Positions 47,250-62,764 of a stretch of DNA of 64,000 bases are shown here, in pieces (position 1 is the first letter of the stretch; each line of letters opens with the position of its first letter). The stretch is from assembly GCA_034440615.1 (NCBI GenBank), contig JAOTOM010004662.1:179501-243500 (forward strand), given 5' to 3'. The stretch comes from Ashinkailepas kermadecensis (taxonomy: Eukaryota; Arthropoda; Thecostraca; Neolepadidae). Under the pieces are notes generated by a model. That model saw nothing but the letters and a program-made list of their open reading frames with translations, was not told the DNA's origin and did not search any database. A program made the position numbers and the translations under genes.

Positions 47250-48225
47250 ACATGAGCCGTGCGTCAGGGCAGCTTGACGGGCGGGGTGCTGCCGCCCGCC
47301 TGCCTCCGCTCCGCAGACGGCGATGTATTTCGGGCGCGGGCGCGTGCCGCGTGCGGCATGGCTGCAGTGGTGGCCGCACCACCAGTCAACAGCCGGTCGG
47401 CCAGTCTGCGCTCCCCACCGCCGCCCTACTGTCGGCCGGCCGCTTCACGGCAGTCCACAGCGTGATAACTGAAGGGAAAAACTGGTCAGAAATGCATTTC
47501 TCGACCATTTTTTGATGCCATATTCGTGGCGCCATGCCATCAGCAAATGCTTGACGCACACTAGGTCACAGTGTTTGTGGCAATTAAATTTTTTTTTGAC
47601 ATAGTAACAAGTCCATGAACATGGACAACATTACGTATGGAAAAAACGATGCACGCGTGCACAAATGTTATCGAGTTTGACGACTGATAAAGGTAAGATG
47701 CATTCTAAAAACCTGGACAAGTAAGGTATGAAATGATAGCTGATAACATTCTCAATGCGTTAAGCAATTAAAAATGGCATAGAACGATTCACAATATTCT
47801 ACTTTTGATTTAAAAAAACAAGTAATTGCAACAGTCGTTAAATTTTTAGTACCTCCAAGTTCGATTAAGGTTTTAAAAAAAACGCACAGCAGCGCACAAC
47901 CAGAGACCAATCCCAATGGAATCAGCGATCCTTTGACTATATGTACCGTAAGTTTCAGCTGCACCTATCTGCTCTAACACCGGTAGTGATCAATTGTATC
48001 CCGGCAGGTCGCGGTGCGATGCGGTGGCCGGCACGGGGAAGCCCCAGTCGGACGCCGCGACGCGCCGGCTGGCGGGGTAGCCTGATCCAGCGATCGCTGT
48101 GCAAAAAAAATATCCCCTAACTGACGAGGCGACTAAGTCAAGATTGGTCGCGTAGAGCGTTTCCCATGGCAGGGGAGCTGTCCTTGCCTGTAATCGTCTG
48201 GTCGGTGTGGTTGGATTTTGCGTGC
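47250..48225. other. intron without recognised gene
   Basis: GC-rich to 47460, then AT-rich non-repetitive DNA leading to the pseudogene. Nothing recognised. Confidence 0.55.
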
Positions 48226-48232
48226 AGTAAAC

Positions 48233-49093
48233 ATGGAGGTGCTTGTCAGCAAAGAGGAATTAGTGGACTTGTTAACCAGTGGAAAATATTTTGGGCGTGG
48301 GAACTATTATGCTCCTGTATTTCCTTATAGTTTGCAGTTAGTTATGGAGAAAATCCCTCAGGACTATTTCCCGAGTAAGTCGTGGATTGTGGACACGAAA
48401 AAGGCGACCGACTTGATCACCAAGAACTTAAAAGGAAAGTCGATTAAGCGTGAGCGAGCCCAGGATAAATTCAGAAGTCAGTTTGCGACTTATCTTTCGG
48501 GAGACGAGGTGTTCTACGTGTCCCTGAAGCGTGATGATCACGCCGTGAGTGATGATGAAGCTTAGACCCGCCTTGATAACGAGGCCGTGGAGGGAGCGCG
48601 AGGGCGACCAGGTAGAATCTACGATCAGCTCAGCGCCCGTTCTCAGCGTCGGGCGTCCTCAAGAGTTGCTCAACAACAGTTATCTGTAGCTCGTGGAGGC
48701 TGCTAGGTAAACTGATTGTGCTGAGGGCATGCAAGACGCTGCTTTCGTGCTGCGACAGGTGGGGGAATAACCGAATCGGCCTAGCAAGATTCGCCGGGCT
48801 CTCAGAAGCTCTAAAGTGAGCCAACCCGAGCGCGTATCAGGAAACCGGGCGGTGGCAATGCGTGTGTCAGCTGACTTGTCTGTGCACGGCTACCGTATGG
48901 TCCGCCGAGTGAAGAATGATGCGGCGATGACAGACATCCTGCCTCCCTAAGGAAAGGTGCATGAGGCCAAGGTAGAGTGCCATCCGGCAGTCAACAGCAG
49001 GAAATTCACCGAGACGTCAGCTCTCCTGGATTATACGTCAGCTCTCTACAGACTCTCCTGGATCATACGACGCAGCGGCTGGTGGCATGTCCG
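48233..49093 (+). pseudogene. degenerate multi-copy invertebrate ORF, 5' part
   Basis: A 110-codon frame starts at 48233 in a good context (aaacATGG): MEVLVSKEELVDLLTSGKYF, later VFPYSLQLVMEKIPQDYF and KRERAQDKFRSQFATYLSGD. It stops at TAG (48563-48565), but the same frame stays open for 46 more codons with ARGRPGRIYDQLSARSQRR, typical of an internal RGRPRK-like segment. Further on, another frame reads LQTLLDHTTQRLVACP and runs straight into the hAT insertion at 49094. From memory these pieces match a large family of uncharacterised, transposon-like proteins abundant in cnidarians and arthropods, with the same order of segments. Frameshifts and stops mean this copy is dead. Confidence 0.65.
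49086..49093. other. hAT target-site duplication, left
   Basis: catgtccg, repeated exactly at 50478-50485. Confidence 0.95.
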
Positions 49094-50477
49094 CACTGGC
49101 GGATCCAGGGGGGGCCATTCCGGCCATGGCCCCTTCCCCCAAGCGCTTCAAAGGGGGGGCCATAGTGTCTTTTGCCCCCCCCTCCCCCAAACCAACAAAA
49201 GTAAACTAAATTAAAATGCAGTAACCTTTGCTGAGGTTAAAAAATAGCGTTCCGGGTGAAATAATCTCCAATTTTAAAGGTATTTTGTTATAATTGTTTG
49301 GAAGCACAATATGGTAGCATAGTAGATTCTGACACATCGAGGGTTCTATTCTGTTGAAGTTCTGCTTACAGCAAGAGATGACGAAATCAGCAGTTTCATT
49401 ATTCCTTCGTCAGATAGGTTCATGAAGTTTGTTTAGCCAGTAACGGGCAGGCGGACCCAGTGAGCCAGATTTCGAAAGCGGAATTTGAACAGGATGTTTT
49501 GTGCGAGTGACCAGTTGAGCCCAGTTGAGCAGCATGTTTCGTACGTTGGTGTTGGGGCAAGGCCATATAGCCATATAGGTGTTGGGGTTGCTAAGATGAA
49601 GAGACAGGCTACATTGACTGACTTTTTCAAGAAGAATAGCAAGAGGAGGTATGTATTTATATCCTGAATAAGAGATAACTGGTGGGTTTGCATGTAGGGG
49701 AGATTCGGGTGGTAGGACCGGGCTATCAAAGTTTAAGGGTATTATTGCAGTTTAAGGTATCTACGAGACAAGTTTTACACATACCCTCATGCACTGGCGG
49801 ATCCAGGGAGGGGCCATTCCGGCCATGGCCCCCCGAAGCGCTTAAAGGGGAGCCATAGTGTCTTTTGGCCCCCCGAAACCAACAGAAATCAACTAAATTA
49901 AAATGCAGTAACCCTTGCCGAGGTTAAAAAATAGCGTCTGGATGAAAGAATCTCCAATTTTAAAGGATTTTTGTATATAATTGTTTGGAAGCCAGTATAG
50001 TAGCATAGTAGATTCTGACACACATCGAGGGTTCCATGCTGATCAAGTTCTGCTTACAGCAAGAGTTGACAAAATCGGATCCGCCAGTGTCCACGTGCAC
50101 GAACGTTGACGTGGTACAAGACGTTGAACGTGAACGTGAACGTTTTGGTAAACAAGAACACAAATCCGGTAACATAGAAACAGTGGAGGTAGGCTGGGGC
50201 CCCTACACAGGAAATTATGTCGTCAATTATTATTTTAATTTTTATTTTATTTTAATTTTAATTATTATTTTAAAAATTGTGCCCCTTTGCCAAATAGTGG
50301 TCGAAATCCGGTGGTTTTAACCCAAAATAGTGGGAGAATGGGCATCCTCCAAATCCGTTCGACCCCTCCTCTGATGCAATTCCTAGGTACGCCACTGGGG
50401 GAGGGAAGGGGGGGGGGCTGACGCCGAAAACCGAAAGTTTCCCCCCCCCCCCAAACCGGTGGCTAGATCCGCCAGTG
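49094..50477 (+). mobile_element. hAT element, deletion derivative, 1384 bp
   Basis: Terminal inverted repeats cactggcggatc at both ends, an exact 8-bp duplication catgtccg outside, and G-rich subterminal runs. All fit the hAT superfamily. Inside, only a transposase N-terminus survives: from about 49596, MKRQATLTDFFKKNSKRR, the QxxLxxFF (PIP-box-like) leader seen in many hAT/ZMYM-type transposases. No BED finger, DDE core or dimerisation region is present, so it is non-autonomous. It inserted into the pseudogene at 48233-51377, whose reading continues on the other side. Confidence 0.9.
49792..50089 (+). mobile_element. nested 298-bp MITE of the same hAT family
   Basis: Begins cactggcggatccaggg and ends ggatccgccagtg, with its own terminal repeats. 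It shares about 280 bp with the left end of the host element (ggccattccggccatggcc, tgcagtaacccttgc, ttctgcttacagcaagag). Its 8-bp flanks (ccctcatg and tccacgtg) agree at 5 of 8 positions only. Confidence 0.75.
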
Positions 50478-51377
50478 CATGTCCGCCGTCTGTCGCCCGT
50501 ACGGACTCAGCTTCACCTGCCGACCAGCAGTCGACGTCATCTAGCACCTGCACTTCGGCCGTGCTTCACGTCAAATTGGAATTTCACGAGGCTACAGGGC
50601 AAGCTGCATACAAATAGATGGGAGACGGCGATGAAGCTGCAGAACAAAATCTGTTCTGTACCACTCTGATGCCTTTGCAACTAACAGTGGGTGGCAGTTG
50701 CGTCTGGACCAACTCACGCCGTCTTCCATCCGCTTCTGCCGGCCGTTGCGGATCCAGTACAAGCGCGAGACAGCAGAGGCCTCCCGGAAAGAACGAGACT
50801 GTTAAATCCGAAATACGTCTACTGAGGCCGACCTACGTCGCCGCAACAGACGGTACCAGTTTCAGAGTGGCGGACAATCTTTAACTCACCATGATTGACA
50901 GCAAGGTGGCGAACGCTCTGACCAACACCGGCAGCAGCATGACATGCACCATTTGTGGGTGCACACCTCGTCAGATAAATGACCTGTCTGCAGTCGCGCC
51001 TCGATCTGCCCGCGAGGGTGCATGCCAGCTCGGTCTCTCAATTATGCATGCCTGGATTCGATGCTTTGAGTGCCTTCTCCACACTTGTTACCGCCTGGAG
51101 GTCAGTGTGGGCAATGTCTGGCGAAGAAAACAAGATGCGTGTGAGAAAAAAATAAGGAAGGAATTACAGCAGCAGTTCCGGGAGATACTGGGTCTTGTCG
51201 TGGATCAGCCATGTGCCATCAGCCATGGTAGGTACGTCTAACGACGGGAACACGGCTCAACGTGCCTTCAGATACTCATATTTTACCTGTGTGTCATATC
51301 TTAGGGATGTATTTTGGAATAATTTCAGCCACTTAAGACCAGGAGATCTTGGATCTATTCTGCGGAGCAATTATTAG
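50478..51377 (+). pseudogene. degenerate multi-copy invertebrate ORF, 3' part
   Basis: Continuation of the pseudogene after the hAT element. Fragments in order, across frameshifts: LFCTTLMPLQLTVGG; CRPLRIQYKRETAEASRKER; then an intact-looking frame at 50891-51241, MIDSKVANALTNTGSSMTCT, with a C-x2-C (residues 19 and 22), HAWIRCFECLLHTCYRLEV (from residue 53), and KKIRKELQQQFREILGLVVD. Next, in another frame, GTSNDGNTAQRAF at about 51230. The order matches the family described for the 5' part. The sequence ends soon after, so the C-terminal third is missing. Function of the family is not known to me. Confidence 0.7.
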
Positions 51378-51879
51378 GTCACATTTACAGCGCAGAATGC
51401 TCGCATAGCAAACGCTAACTAATATTTATCAAATATATGAGTGCCCATGGACTTCGCTTATGACGTCATTATGATGTCACTATGCATGACCGGACGTCGA
51501 TCTTTTAACACAAGGTGCACTAGATACTCATGTAGGTGTGTGCACAATTTGAGCTGTCTACCTCAATTGGTTCCAGATATATTTCACGGAAGCAAAATGA
51601 GGGAAGGGGAATGTTCCCTTCACTCTAGTAGGTATTACATCTGAAATTCCTGGGTTGAGCAATCTTTAAAACAATAGAGCTTCTCCATATGTTCGAAATG
51701 TGAAGCTCTTTCGATTAAGACCAAAATCGCCCCTGTAACTAGCATACTTTGTCCGCAATGATTTATGGCCAGTTTTTCCCCTCGAGTTATCACAGTGTGC
51801 AGTGGCACGGCCGGCCGACAGTGCGGCAGATGAACGCTCCATCAGCCGGTTTTCACCGGCCGCCACAGACACGAACGAG

Positions 51880-52300
51880 TGCGTCGGCCGCTGTCGGCTG
51901 CCGCACGAGCGCCAGCGACGGCGGCGGCCGAGCCGGAGCAGGTGGCCGAGCTGACCGCCCGACAGTCGGCAGGCGGCGCGGCTCGTGCGGCCCTCCAGGG
52001 GTCGTCTGGCGCCGACTCGGCCGCTGTCGGCTGCCGCACGAGCGCCAGCGACGGCGGCGGCCGAGCCGGAGCAGGTGGCCGAGCTGACCGCCGCCCGACA
52101 GTCGGCGGGCGGCGCGGCTCGTGCGGCCCTCCAGCGGTCGTCTGGCGCCGACTCGGCCGCTGTCGGCTGCCGCACGAGCGCCAGCGACGGCGGCGGCCGA
52201 GCCGGAGCAGGTGGCCGAGCTGACCGCCCGACAGTCGGCAGGCGGCGCGGATCGTGCGGCCCTCCAGCGGTCGTCTGGCGCCGACTCGCCGTCTCACACA
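51880..52300. repeat. 133-136-bp tandem repeat, 3 copies
   Basis: tcggccgctgtcggctgccg, cacgagcgccagcgacggcg and aggtggccgagctgaccgcc recur at about 51884, 52017 and 52153. GC-rich; open frames on both strands are shadows. Confidence 0.9.
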
Positions 52301-52743
52301 CAGACCGCCTGGCGCCGCGCGGGCCGAGAACATCCATACATTTACAAAGGAGGTCGGCGGACATCTGCACATGCTTATTACGTCAGCACGGCGCTGTCGA
52401 ATGCGATGGCATTGTGATGAGACACGCTTCGAGCCATAAGTCACATGGTATCGTACGTCAACGGCTTTCAACCAGCACGTTTGCGAGAATGGCAAATCAA
52501 ACTCAACTGAATTAAATTTTAGATGGATTCCGATCATATAGAGGAGCCGCCTCGTTGGTTATGATGAAAGTGGTGTCAGTTTCATCCAAGCCGATTTCTG
52601 CGGACATGCCGAAATGTCACTTATCCTGTATAGTAGTACCGCATCCCAGTGGATTCAGTAGCGAGGCGTCATTGGAATGGTAGAATCAGCGAATACATCG
52701 TTGAATAGGCTAGGCAGCAGCCGGCTAAGAAACTGTATCAGTT

Positions 52744-52970
52744 ATGGGTGGAGGTGTGGGTGTGGGTGTGGGTGTGGGTGTGGGTGGAGGTGTGGGTGTG
52801 GTGTGGGTGTGGGTGTGGGTGTGGGTGTGGTGTGGTGTGGGTGTGGGCGTGGCGTGGCGTGGTGTGGGTGTGGGTGTGGGTGTGGCGTGGTGTGGGTGTG
52901 GGTGTGGTGTGGGCGTGAATATGGGGTGGTATGGGTGTGGGTGTGGATATGGGTGTGGGTGCGAGTGCGA
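52744..52970. repeat. (GGTGTG)n / GGGTGT tract, G-quadruplex-prone
   Basis: Over 200 bp of gggtgt with ggcgt variants on the plus strand, which is the template strand of ARHGAP39. Four or more closely spaced GGG runs make quadruplex formation plausible. Confidence 0.95.
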
Positions 52971-52974
52971 GTAC

Positions 52975-55670
<2,696 letters not shown>

Positions 55671-55675
55671 CGAGA

Positions 55676-56335
<660 letters not shown>

Positions 56336-56399
56336 TCAGGAGCGAGAAGCTTTGTTTGGAGATAGAGAGCGACAGCAAGCTATGGAGGAGAGCGCGACA

Positions 56400-57510
56400 A
56401 ATTTAGGAGAAAAATGGGGACATAAACATATAGATATAGAAATGAAAAGAGAGAAAGAGGAAGGCCAGCAGGAAGAGGGGAGAAAATAACAGCGAACTTG
56501 GGATTGTAGCAAAATATATGTCACGGGAAAAGTGGCAATCCCGAAATGGTTCACGAATGCAGGAGAGAGACGGCGAGAGTGATGAGGCGGAAAATTTCGC
56601 AATTTCAGTACGTGTTAGCCCGGCCAGATGCCGACGCGTGGCCGCTATTGGCGAGGGCGGAGGATTGATCTGCGGACCGTCCGGACGCCAGAGGAGTCGG
56701 CAGGCGGGCAATACACGGAATGTGACAGAGCCGCCGCGTAGGGACGGAGGACGCGCGACGCGCCCGAACCTGAGCCGGCGACAGCAGATTTCTCCGGCCA
56801 TCTGCCCGCATACTCTGGAGAACGGGACACCACCGCACGGCCCAGTTACCGTCGGACGCTCTCGCCGGGCGTCTCCGACTGAAGGATGGTACAGGGGACG
56901 ACCTGGGGAATCTTGACATGCCTGTGTCATCCCCGGGTTTGTGGTCTGGTTATACTGGGAACTAATTAACGTGCATTCTCGACTGGGCGGTTTCGCAGGA
57001 GATGCCAAACAGGGTCTATTGTGTAGATACTCAACCCAGCAACACTGAGCCAAATGTGATGTGTTAACTGTGAGCTCAACGTGCCGCCGCCGATCTGACG
57101 CCTCCGCCCCCTGCCAACCCAACCTCGTCGGGCCACAGCTATACGACCCTCTCAGCCAGAGGCTGGTCGCGACTCGAGCTCCGTCCTGTTGTGCCGGGGA
57201 AGCCAACGAACGTCAGACCTCTGCCGACCGAGCAGTGTGGCCGCCGACCGTGGCCAATGTGTTGCCGGCGCGTCCGCTCACCTGAGCCGGCCCAGCGTGG
57301 CGAACCACATGGCGGGCGTGGCCGGCACGGTGCGTCCCGCCGTACTGACGCCCCTCTCGATCACGGGCCGCGGCCGATACCGGGCACACAATGGGCCAGC
57401 CCGCCGACTGTCGCCACCCGACCCCGCCGGCGGCGACCAGCCGAGCCGACCGACAAGTGCCGAGCGCCGGAAACGAGCCGCCGCCGACAGCACGCCACGC
57501 CGCCCGACCG
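56400..57510. other. non-repetitive stretch, nothing recognised
   Basis: Several open frames on both strands, GC-rich after 57060; no motif recognised. Confidence 0.5.
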
Positions 57511-57517
57511 GCTCGGC

Positions 57518-57572
57518 ACGGCACGGCACGGCACGGCACGGCACGGCACGGCACAGCACAGCAAGGCACAGC
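57518..57572. repeat. (GGCAC)n pentanucleotide repeat
   Basis: About nine cggca units followed by cagca variants. Confidence 0.9.
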
Positions 57573-57764
57573 ACGGCACGTCGCGTCCTCCCAGCGGCCG
57601 CCGCACACCGATGCCGTGCCGACGGCCACGATGCCACGCCGAGCCTTCAGCGTTGCCTTGACGCAGGTACGTGACGGGCGCAGCCGTCACAGGCGCATCA
57701 CGCGCCAGCCACCGTCACAGAGCGGCAACAACGGAGGTGTAGCACAGCGGCGAAACACGGCCTC

Positions 57765-58405
57765 GTCATGGAGGTGTATCACGGCCGGGGCGCGTCACGA
57801 AGTAGTGCCGCGGCGGGAGGACGTCTCACTGGTCCGACAGCCTCATCACGGAGGAGTGCCGCGGCGGGAGGACGTCTCACTGGTCCGACAGCCTCATCAC
57901 GGAGGTGTATCACGGCCGGGGAACGTCACGGAGTAGTGCCGCGGCGGGAGGACGTCTCACTGGTCCGACAGCCTCATCACGGAGGTGTTACGGCCGGGAG
58001 TGCCGCGGCGGGAGGACGTCTCACTGGTCCGACAGCCTCATCATGGAGGAGTGCCGCGGCGGGAGGACGTCTCACTGGTCCGACAGCCTCATCACGGAGG
58101 TGTATCACGGCCGGGGAACGTCACGGAGTAGTGCCGCGGCGGGAGGACGTCTCACTGGCCCGACAGCCTCATCACGGAGGAGTGCCGTGGCGGGAGGACG
58201 TCTCACTGGTCCGACAGCCTCATCTGGGATGGAGGAATGCAGCGGCGGGAGGACGTCTCACTGGCCCGACAGCCTCATCACGGAGGAGTGCCGCGGCGGG
58301 AGGACGTCTCACTGGTCCGACAGCCTCATCACGGAGGTGTATCACGGCCGGGGCACGTCACGGAGGAGTGCCGCGGCGGGAGGACGTCTCACTGGTCCGA
58401 CCGGC
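57765..58405. repeat. 51-bp-based minisatellite, about 11 copies
   Basis: gtgccgcggcgggaggacgt, ctcactggtccgacagcctc and atcacggagg; some units carry an extra gtatcacggccggggaacgt insert, giving longer periods. Confidence 0.9.
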
Positions 58406-58409
58406 ACGC

Positions 58410-59390
58410 GTCGACAGCGCGTGTCGGCGCACACACCTGGCTGCCGCCGCCGCCGCCGCCGCCGCCACGCCAAACAAACGGCCGCCACGTTTACGCGACG
58501 CCCGCCAACGGGTGTGGTCGAGCTGTCGTCATCACCAGACGTGTTCGACGGCAGACAGCGCTAACGGCGCCGCCGCCGCCATTTGCCCCCGGGCGCAGCG
58601 TGCTTCCCACGCAGGCATAGACAGCACACTGGCAACGGACAACGTGATGTGTGCCGTGCGCACATGGAAGCCTATTTCCACATCGCGATGACCCTCGGCC
58701 GAGCAACAGCGTGCTCTCTCCGCTTTGCACACCGGCCATTAGAGGGGTGCCCCAGAACGGAGACAGGTCTCGGCACAGACGCCGACCCGGTCGCTAAGAA
58801 TAATGGCGCCATTATGTGGGAGGCTCGGGCCGCCACATATCAGCCGGCTCAAATTGCAAACACAATGGGCGGCTGGCCCCACTTAGCTTCCTGCGCCATG
58901 CGATATAAATCCATGCGGCCGTCAGCCAAGGCCGGGATTGTCTGATGCCGGCAATCAAAGGGTCATGCCGTGCCACCGCCGAGTGGACGCCGCGTGTGCC
59001 GAGTGCCGAGCGCGCGGTCAAAGTCGACCGCCGGCCGTCGCGGACGACAGATGAGTGTTGAATCAAGACGGGTGGCCCGAACCGTCGCGTCTGATGCTGC
59101 CCACGATTGCGCCGCTTCCGAACGGCGTGACGCGAAACGAGTGGCAGCCACGACGTCTGGCGTGGCGAGTAGGAGAGTAGGTGAGTCGGGGCAGAGGGAT
59201 GGGGAGGGGGAGGGGCGCCGTGGCGGGCAGGGGACACCGTCGGCGGTGACAGCAGGTGGGGTCGGCGACCCAGCTGCGCCCATCAGTCAGGACGTCCCGC
59301 GATACGGCCGCATCTAGTAGCTATGGGCAAGGGCAGTCGGGCAGGCCCTGGAGTCAGAGGGGCCGGCCGACGTGTGCAGACGGCGGCCGA
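58410..59390. other. GC-rich stretch, nothing recognised
   Basis: Short gccgcc runs at 58441-58470 and 58565-58580; no gene recognised on either strand. Confidence 0.5.
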
Positions 59391-59394
59391 GCCG

Positions 59395-60000
59395 AGCCGA
59401 CGTGTGCCCGGCCCACTGCTCACGCGTGACTGAAGCCAGCGGACGCTGCGTGCCGCCGCCACCTCTGACACTGGTCACAGCCGCGCGGCCGAGTCGAGCC
59501 GAGCCGACGTGTGCCCGACCCACCGCCGACGCGTGACTCACGCCAGCGGACGCTGCGTGCCGCCGCCACCTCTGACACTGGTCACAGCCGCGCGGCCGAG
59601 TCGAGCCGAGCCGACGTGTGCCCGGCCCACCGCCGACGCGTGCCGCGTGCCGCCGCCACCTCTGACACTGGTCACAGCCGCGCGGCCGAGTCGAGCCGAC
59701 GTGTGCCCGACCCACCGCCGACGCGTGACTCACGCCAGCGGGCGCTGCGTGCCGCGTGCCGCCGCCACCTCTGACACTGGTCACAGCCGCGCGGCCGAGT
59801 CGAGCCGAGCCGACGTGTGCCCGGCCCACCGCCGACGCGTGACTCACGCCAGCGGGCGGGCGCTGCGTGCCGCGTGCCGCCGCCACCTCTGACGCTGGTC
59901 ACAGCCGCGCGGCCGCGCCACCCACCGTCTGCCGGCCGCGGGGCTTTTGAGCCGAACGCCGCCGACGAGCTCGGCCACCGCCGACGCGTGACTCACGCCA
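59395..60000. repeat. 90-118-bp irregular tandem repeat, 5 copies
   Basis: cgccgccacctctgacactg, gtcacagccgcgcggccgag, gagccgacgtgtgcccg and gccgacgcgtgactcacgcc recur with variable spacing. Confidence 0.9.
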
Positions 60001-60029
60001 TGAGGACGCTGCGTGCCGCGTGCCGCCGG

Positions 60030-60845
60030 CAGCCTCTGACGAGTTTGAGCCGACGGCAGCAGTCCCGGTTCGAGCCGACGGCAGCTGTCCGAGACTGAGC
60101 CGACGGCAGCTATGGCCCACCGCCGAGCTTGACTCGACGCCAGCGGTCGCTGAGATTGAGCCGACGGCGGCCGTCCGACGCTTTCGGTGACGGCGGCTGT
60201 CCAAGTTTGAGCCGACGGCAGCTGTCCGAGATTGAGCCGACGGCAGCTGTCCGAGTTTGAGGCGACGGCGGCCGTCCAAGCTTGAGCCGACGGTCAGCTG
60301 TCCGAGTTTGAGCCGACGGCAGCTGTCCGAGTTTGAGGCGACGGCGGCTGTCCAAGTTTGAGCCGACGGCAGCTGTCCGAGTTTGAGCCGACGGCAGCTG
60401 TCCGAGATTGAGCCGACGGCGGCTGTCCGAGTTTTCGGCGACGGCGGCTGTCCAAGTTTGAGCCGACGGCAGCTGTCCGAGATTGAGCCGACGGCAGCTG
60501 TCCGAGTTTGAGACGACGGCGGCTGTCCAAGTTTGAGCCGACGGCAGCTGTCCGAGTTTGAGCCGACGGCAGCTGTCCGAGTTTGAGGCGACGGTAGCTG
60601 TCCGAGTTTGAGCCGACGGCAGCTGTCCGAGTTTGAGCCGACGGCAGCTGTCCGAGTTTGAGCCGACGGCAGCTGTCCGAGTTTGAGCCGACGGTAGCTG
60701 TCCCGAGTTTGAGCCGACGGTAGCTGTCCGAGTTTGAGGCGACGGTAGCTGTCCGAGTTTGAGCCGACGGTAGCTGTCCGAGTTTGAGCCGACGGCAGCT
60801 GTCCGAGTTTGAGCCGACGGCAGCTGTCCGAGTTTGAGGCGATGG
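60030..60845. repeat. 25-bp minisatellite, about 33 copies
   Basis: gagccgacggcagctgtccg then agttt; variants aggcgacgg and ttcggcgacgg. As 25 is not a multiple of three, a minus frame shows a 25-residue cycling pattern. Confidence 0.95.
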
Positions 60846-61227
60846 CGGCTAACCGCGGCGACCGGCCGACGGGCGTGAAACGCCGCCATTGGCGCCGGCC
60901 GTCGGCCGTCGACGTGTGTCAGCTGCATGCGTGCGTGTGCGTGTATGTGCGTGTGTATGAGTATGCTAATGTGGAAGCAGCGGCGTAGGAGAGCCGCAGC
61001 CGTGTGGTGCATGCTGCGCCGCCATGCCGCCAACATACTGCGGCAGGCTGCGGGGCACGGTGGGTCGCCGCGGAGCTCAGAGGTCAGTCTTGGCTCTCGC
61101 ACAGCAGCCGGCGGTCGCCTTCACCTGCCGATACGGTCCGCGGTAGAAACGCGCGAGAACACACCGAATATGCATACCGAGGGAGCGCGTCTGGCTCCGG
61201 CGGTCTGAACAGTCTCATGCGCTTGTC

Positions 61228-61400
61228 AACCAGCTTGGTCAGGTCAGGTCAGGTCAGGTCAGGTCAGGTCAGATCAAAACAGGTCAGATTAGGTCAGGGC
61301 AGGCCAGGACAGACCAGGACATACCAGGGCAGACCACAGCAAGCCATGTCAGACCGGGGCAGACCGGGGCAGACCAGGTCAGACCGGACCGGACAAGACC
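61228..61400. repeat. (CAGGT)n pentanucleotide repeat
   Basis: ggtcaggtcaggtcaggtca decaying into cagaccagg units. Confidence 0.95.
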
Positions 61401-61989
61401 AGGACAGTCAGATATGTGTCTTAGGTTAAACCATGCCGGCTTCCAAGCCGATTCCAAGCCACACATGTGATTCTGTTCATGTGAGTCAAGTATTCTCAAC
61501 GAGCTACTCAGTCATAAAAACTGCACTAAACTAGACCAGACCAGGCCCGGTTTGGGCGGATATGACCAGACCCCGCTAGCCACAGGCGCCCCATGCAGTG
61601 CCATACACCATGGCTGGGCCCACAGTTCCGCGCGTGCCTGCCGACCTGCACCTGGGGGCGGCGACCGGCCACACGTTGTTGCCATTGCCGCCGCCGCCGC
61701 CGCCGCCGCCAGTATATGAGTCGATGACGGATGTAGCAGCCGGCGCAACCAGCAGCCGCCCATCCGTCGTCGGTCGGTCCAGGCGGGGCAGTTACCGCCC
61801 ACCACACTATCGACGCTGCCGACGGTCGCACGTGTCGACGAATCTGGCCACTCATCGCACCGACCTTCCGTCGGCCGGCCGACGAGGGGCAGTTACCGCC
61901 CACCACACTATCGACGCTGCCGACGGTCGCCCGTGTCGACGGATCTCACCACTAATCGCAACGACCTCCCGTAGGCAGGGAGCCACGTG

Positions 61990-62320
61990 ATACCTGTAGG
62001 GTCTCCAGTGGCAACGACTCTAGACTGGAACCGTGGTGGTGCTGTTAGGGCTTCCAGCAGTAGAGACTTTGGACTGGAACCGAAGTGGTGCCTGTGGGGC
62101 CTCTGGCAGCAGCGTCTCCAGACTGAAACTATAGTGGTTCCTTTCGGGCCTCCAGCGATGGAGACTGGAACTGAAGTGTTGCCTGTACGGCCTCCAGTAG
62201 CAGACATTCTGGTGTGGAACTGCAATGGTGCCTGTAGAACCCATACTAGCAGATTATCGAGTGGAACTGAAGTGGTGCCTGCAGGACCTTCAGTAGCAGC
62301 GACTGAAACGAAATTGGTCG
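61990..62320. repeat. degenerate about 60-bp tandem repeat
   Basis: ctggaaccgaagtggtgcct, gtagggcctccagtagcaga and gactttggactgg recur in five to six diverged copies. Confidence 0.75.
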
Positions 62321-62764
62321 AGTAGGGCTTCGAGATGTGTGAATTAAACAATCGATCTGCCTCAGGCGGTTGGTGAGGAGAATCTCATCAGGCCTTTATT
62401 AAGATCTGAACTGAGGGATTCGCCGAGTCAGCGGCTCTGCCCCCTCCCCACACGTCAGTCACAGAGCTTTGTCTCCAGGCTGATATGTGCAATGTCCAGA
62501 GTTTCTTTTGACCCGCAATGATCTTCTACTAACACGAGTTTCGTAAATCGTATTTCAAGTGTTACAGGAGAGTCAAAGTCCGCACAATCTCGTCCGGTGG
62601 CAGTGGACATGACTGCAACATTGCAAAACACCCGGCGGTGCTGCGATTTCACTTACGCGGAGTGACGTTGCAGAACAATCTGACAAAACATGGAAGTGCG
62701 ACAGCAGCTCTGCGGTTCCACACCTCCGTCACGTGAAGCAATCTCCAGTGACGATAGACGAACA

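Noticed and set aside
57590..57620. GRWEDA on the minus strand as a possible first WW domain of ARHGAP39
   Set aside because: W-E-D rather than W-D-P, no preceding WW core, and no donor in the needed phase.
57191..58691. Long overlapping GC-rich frames
   Set aside because: Low stop frequency at high GC plus the 51-bp array; no recognised motif or splice-consistent partner.
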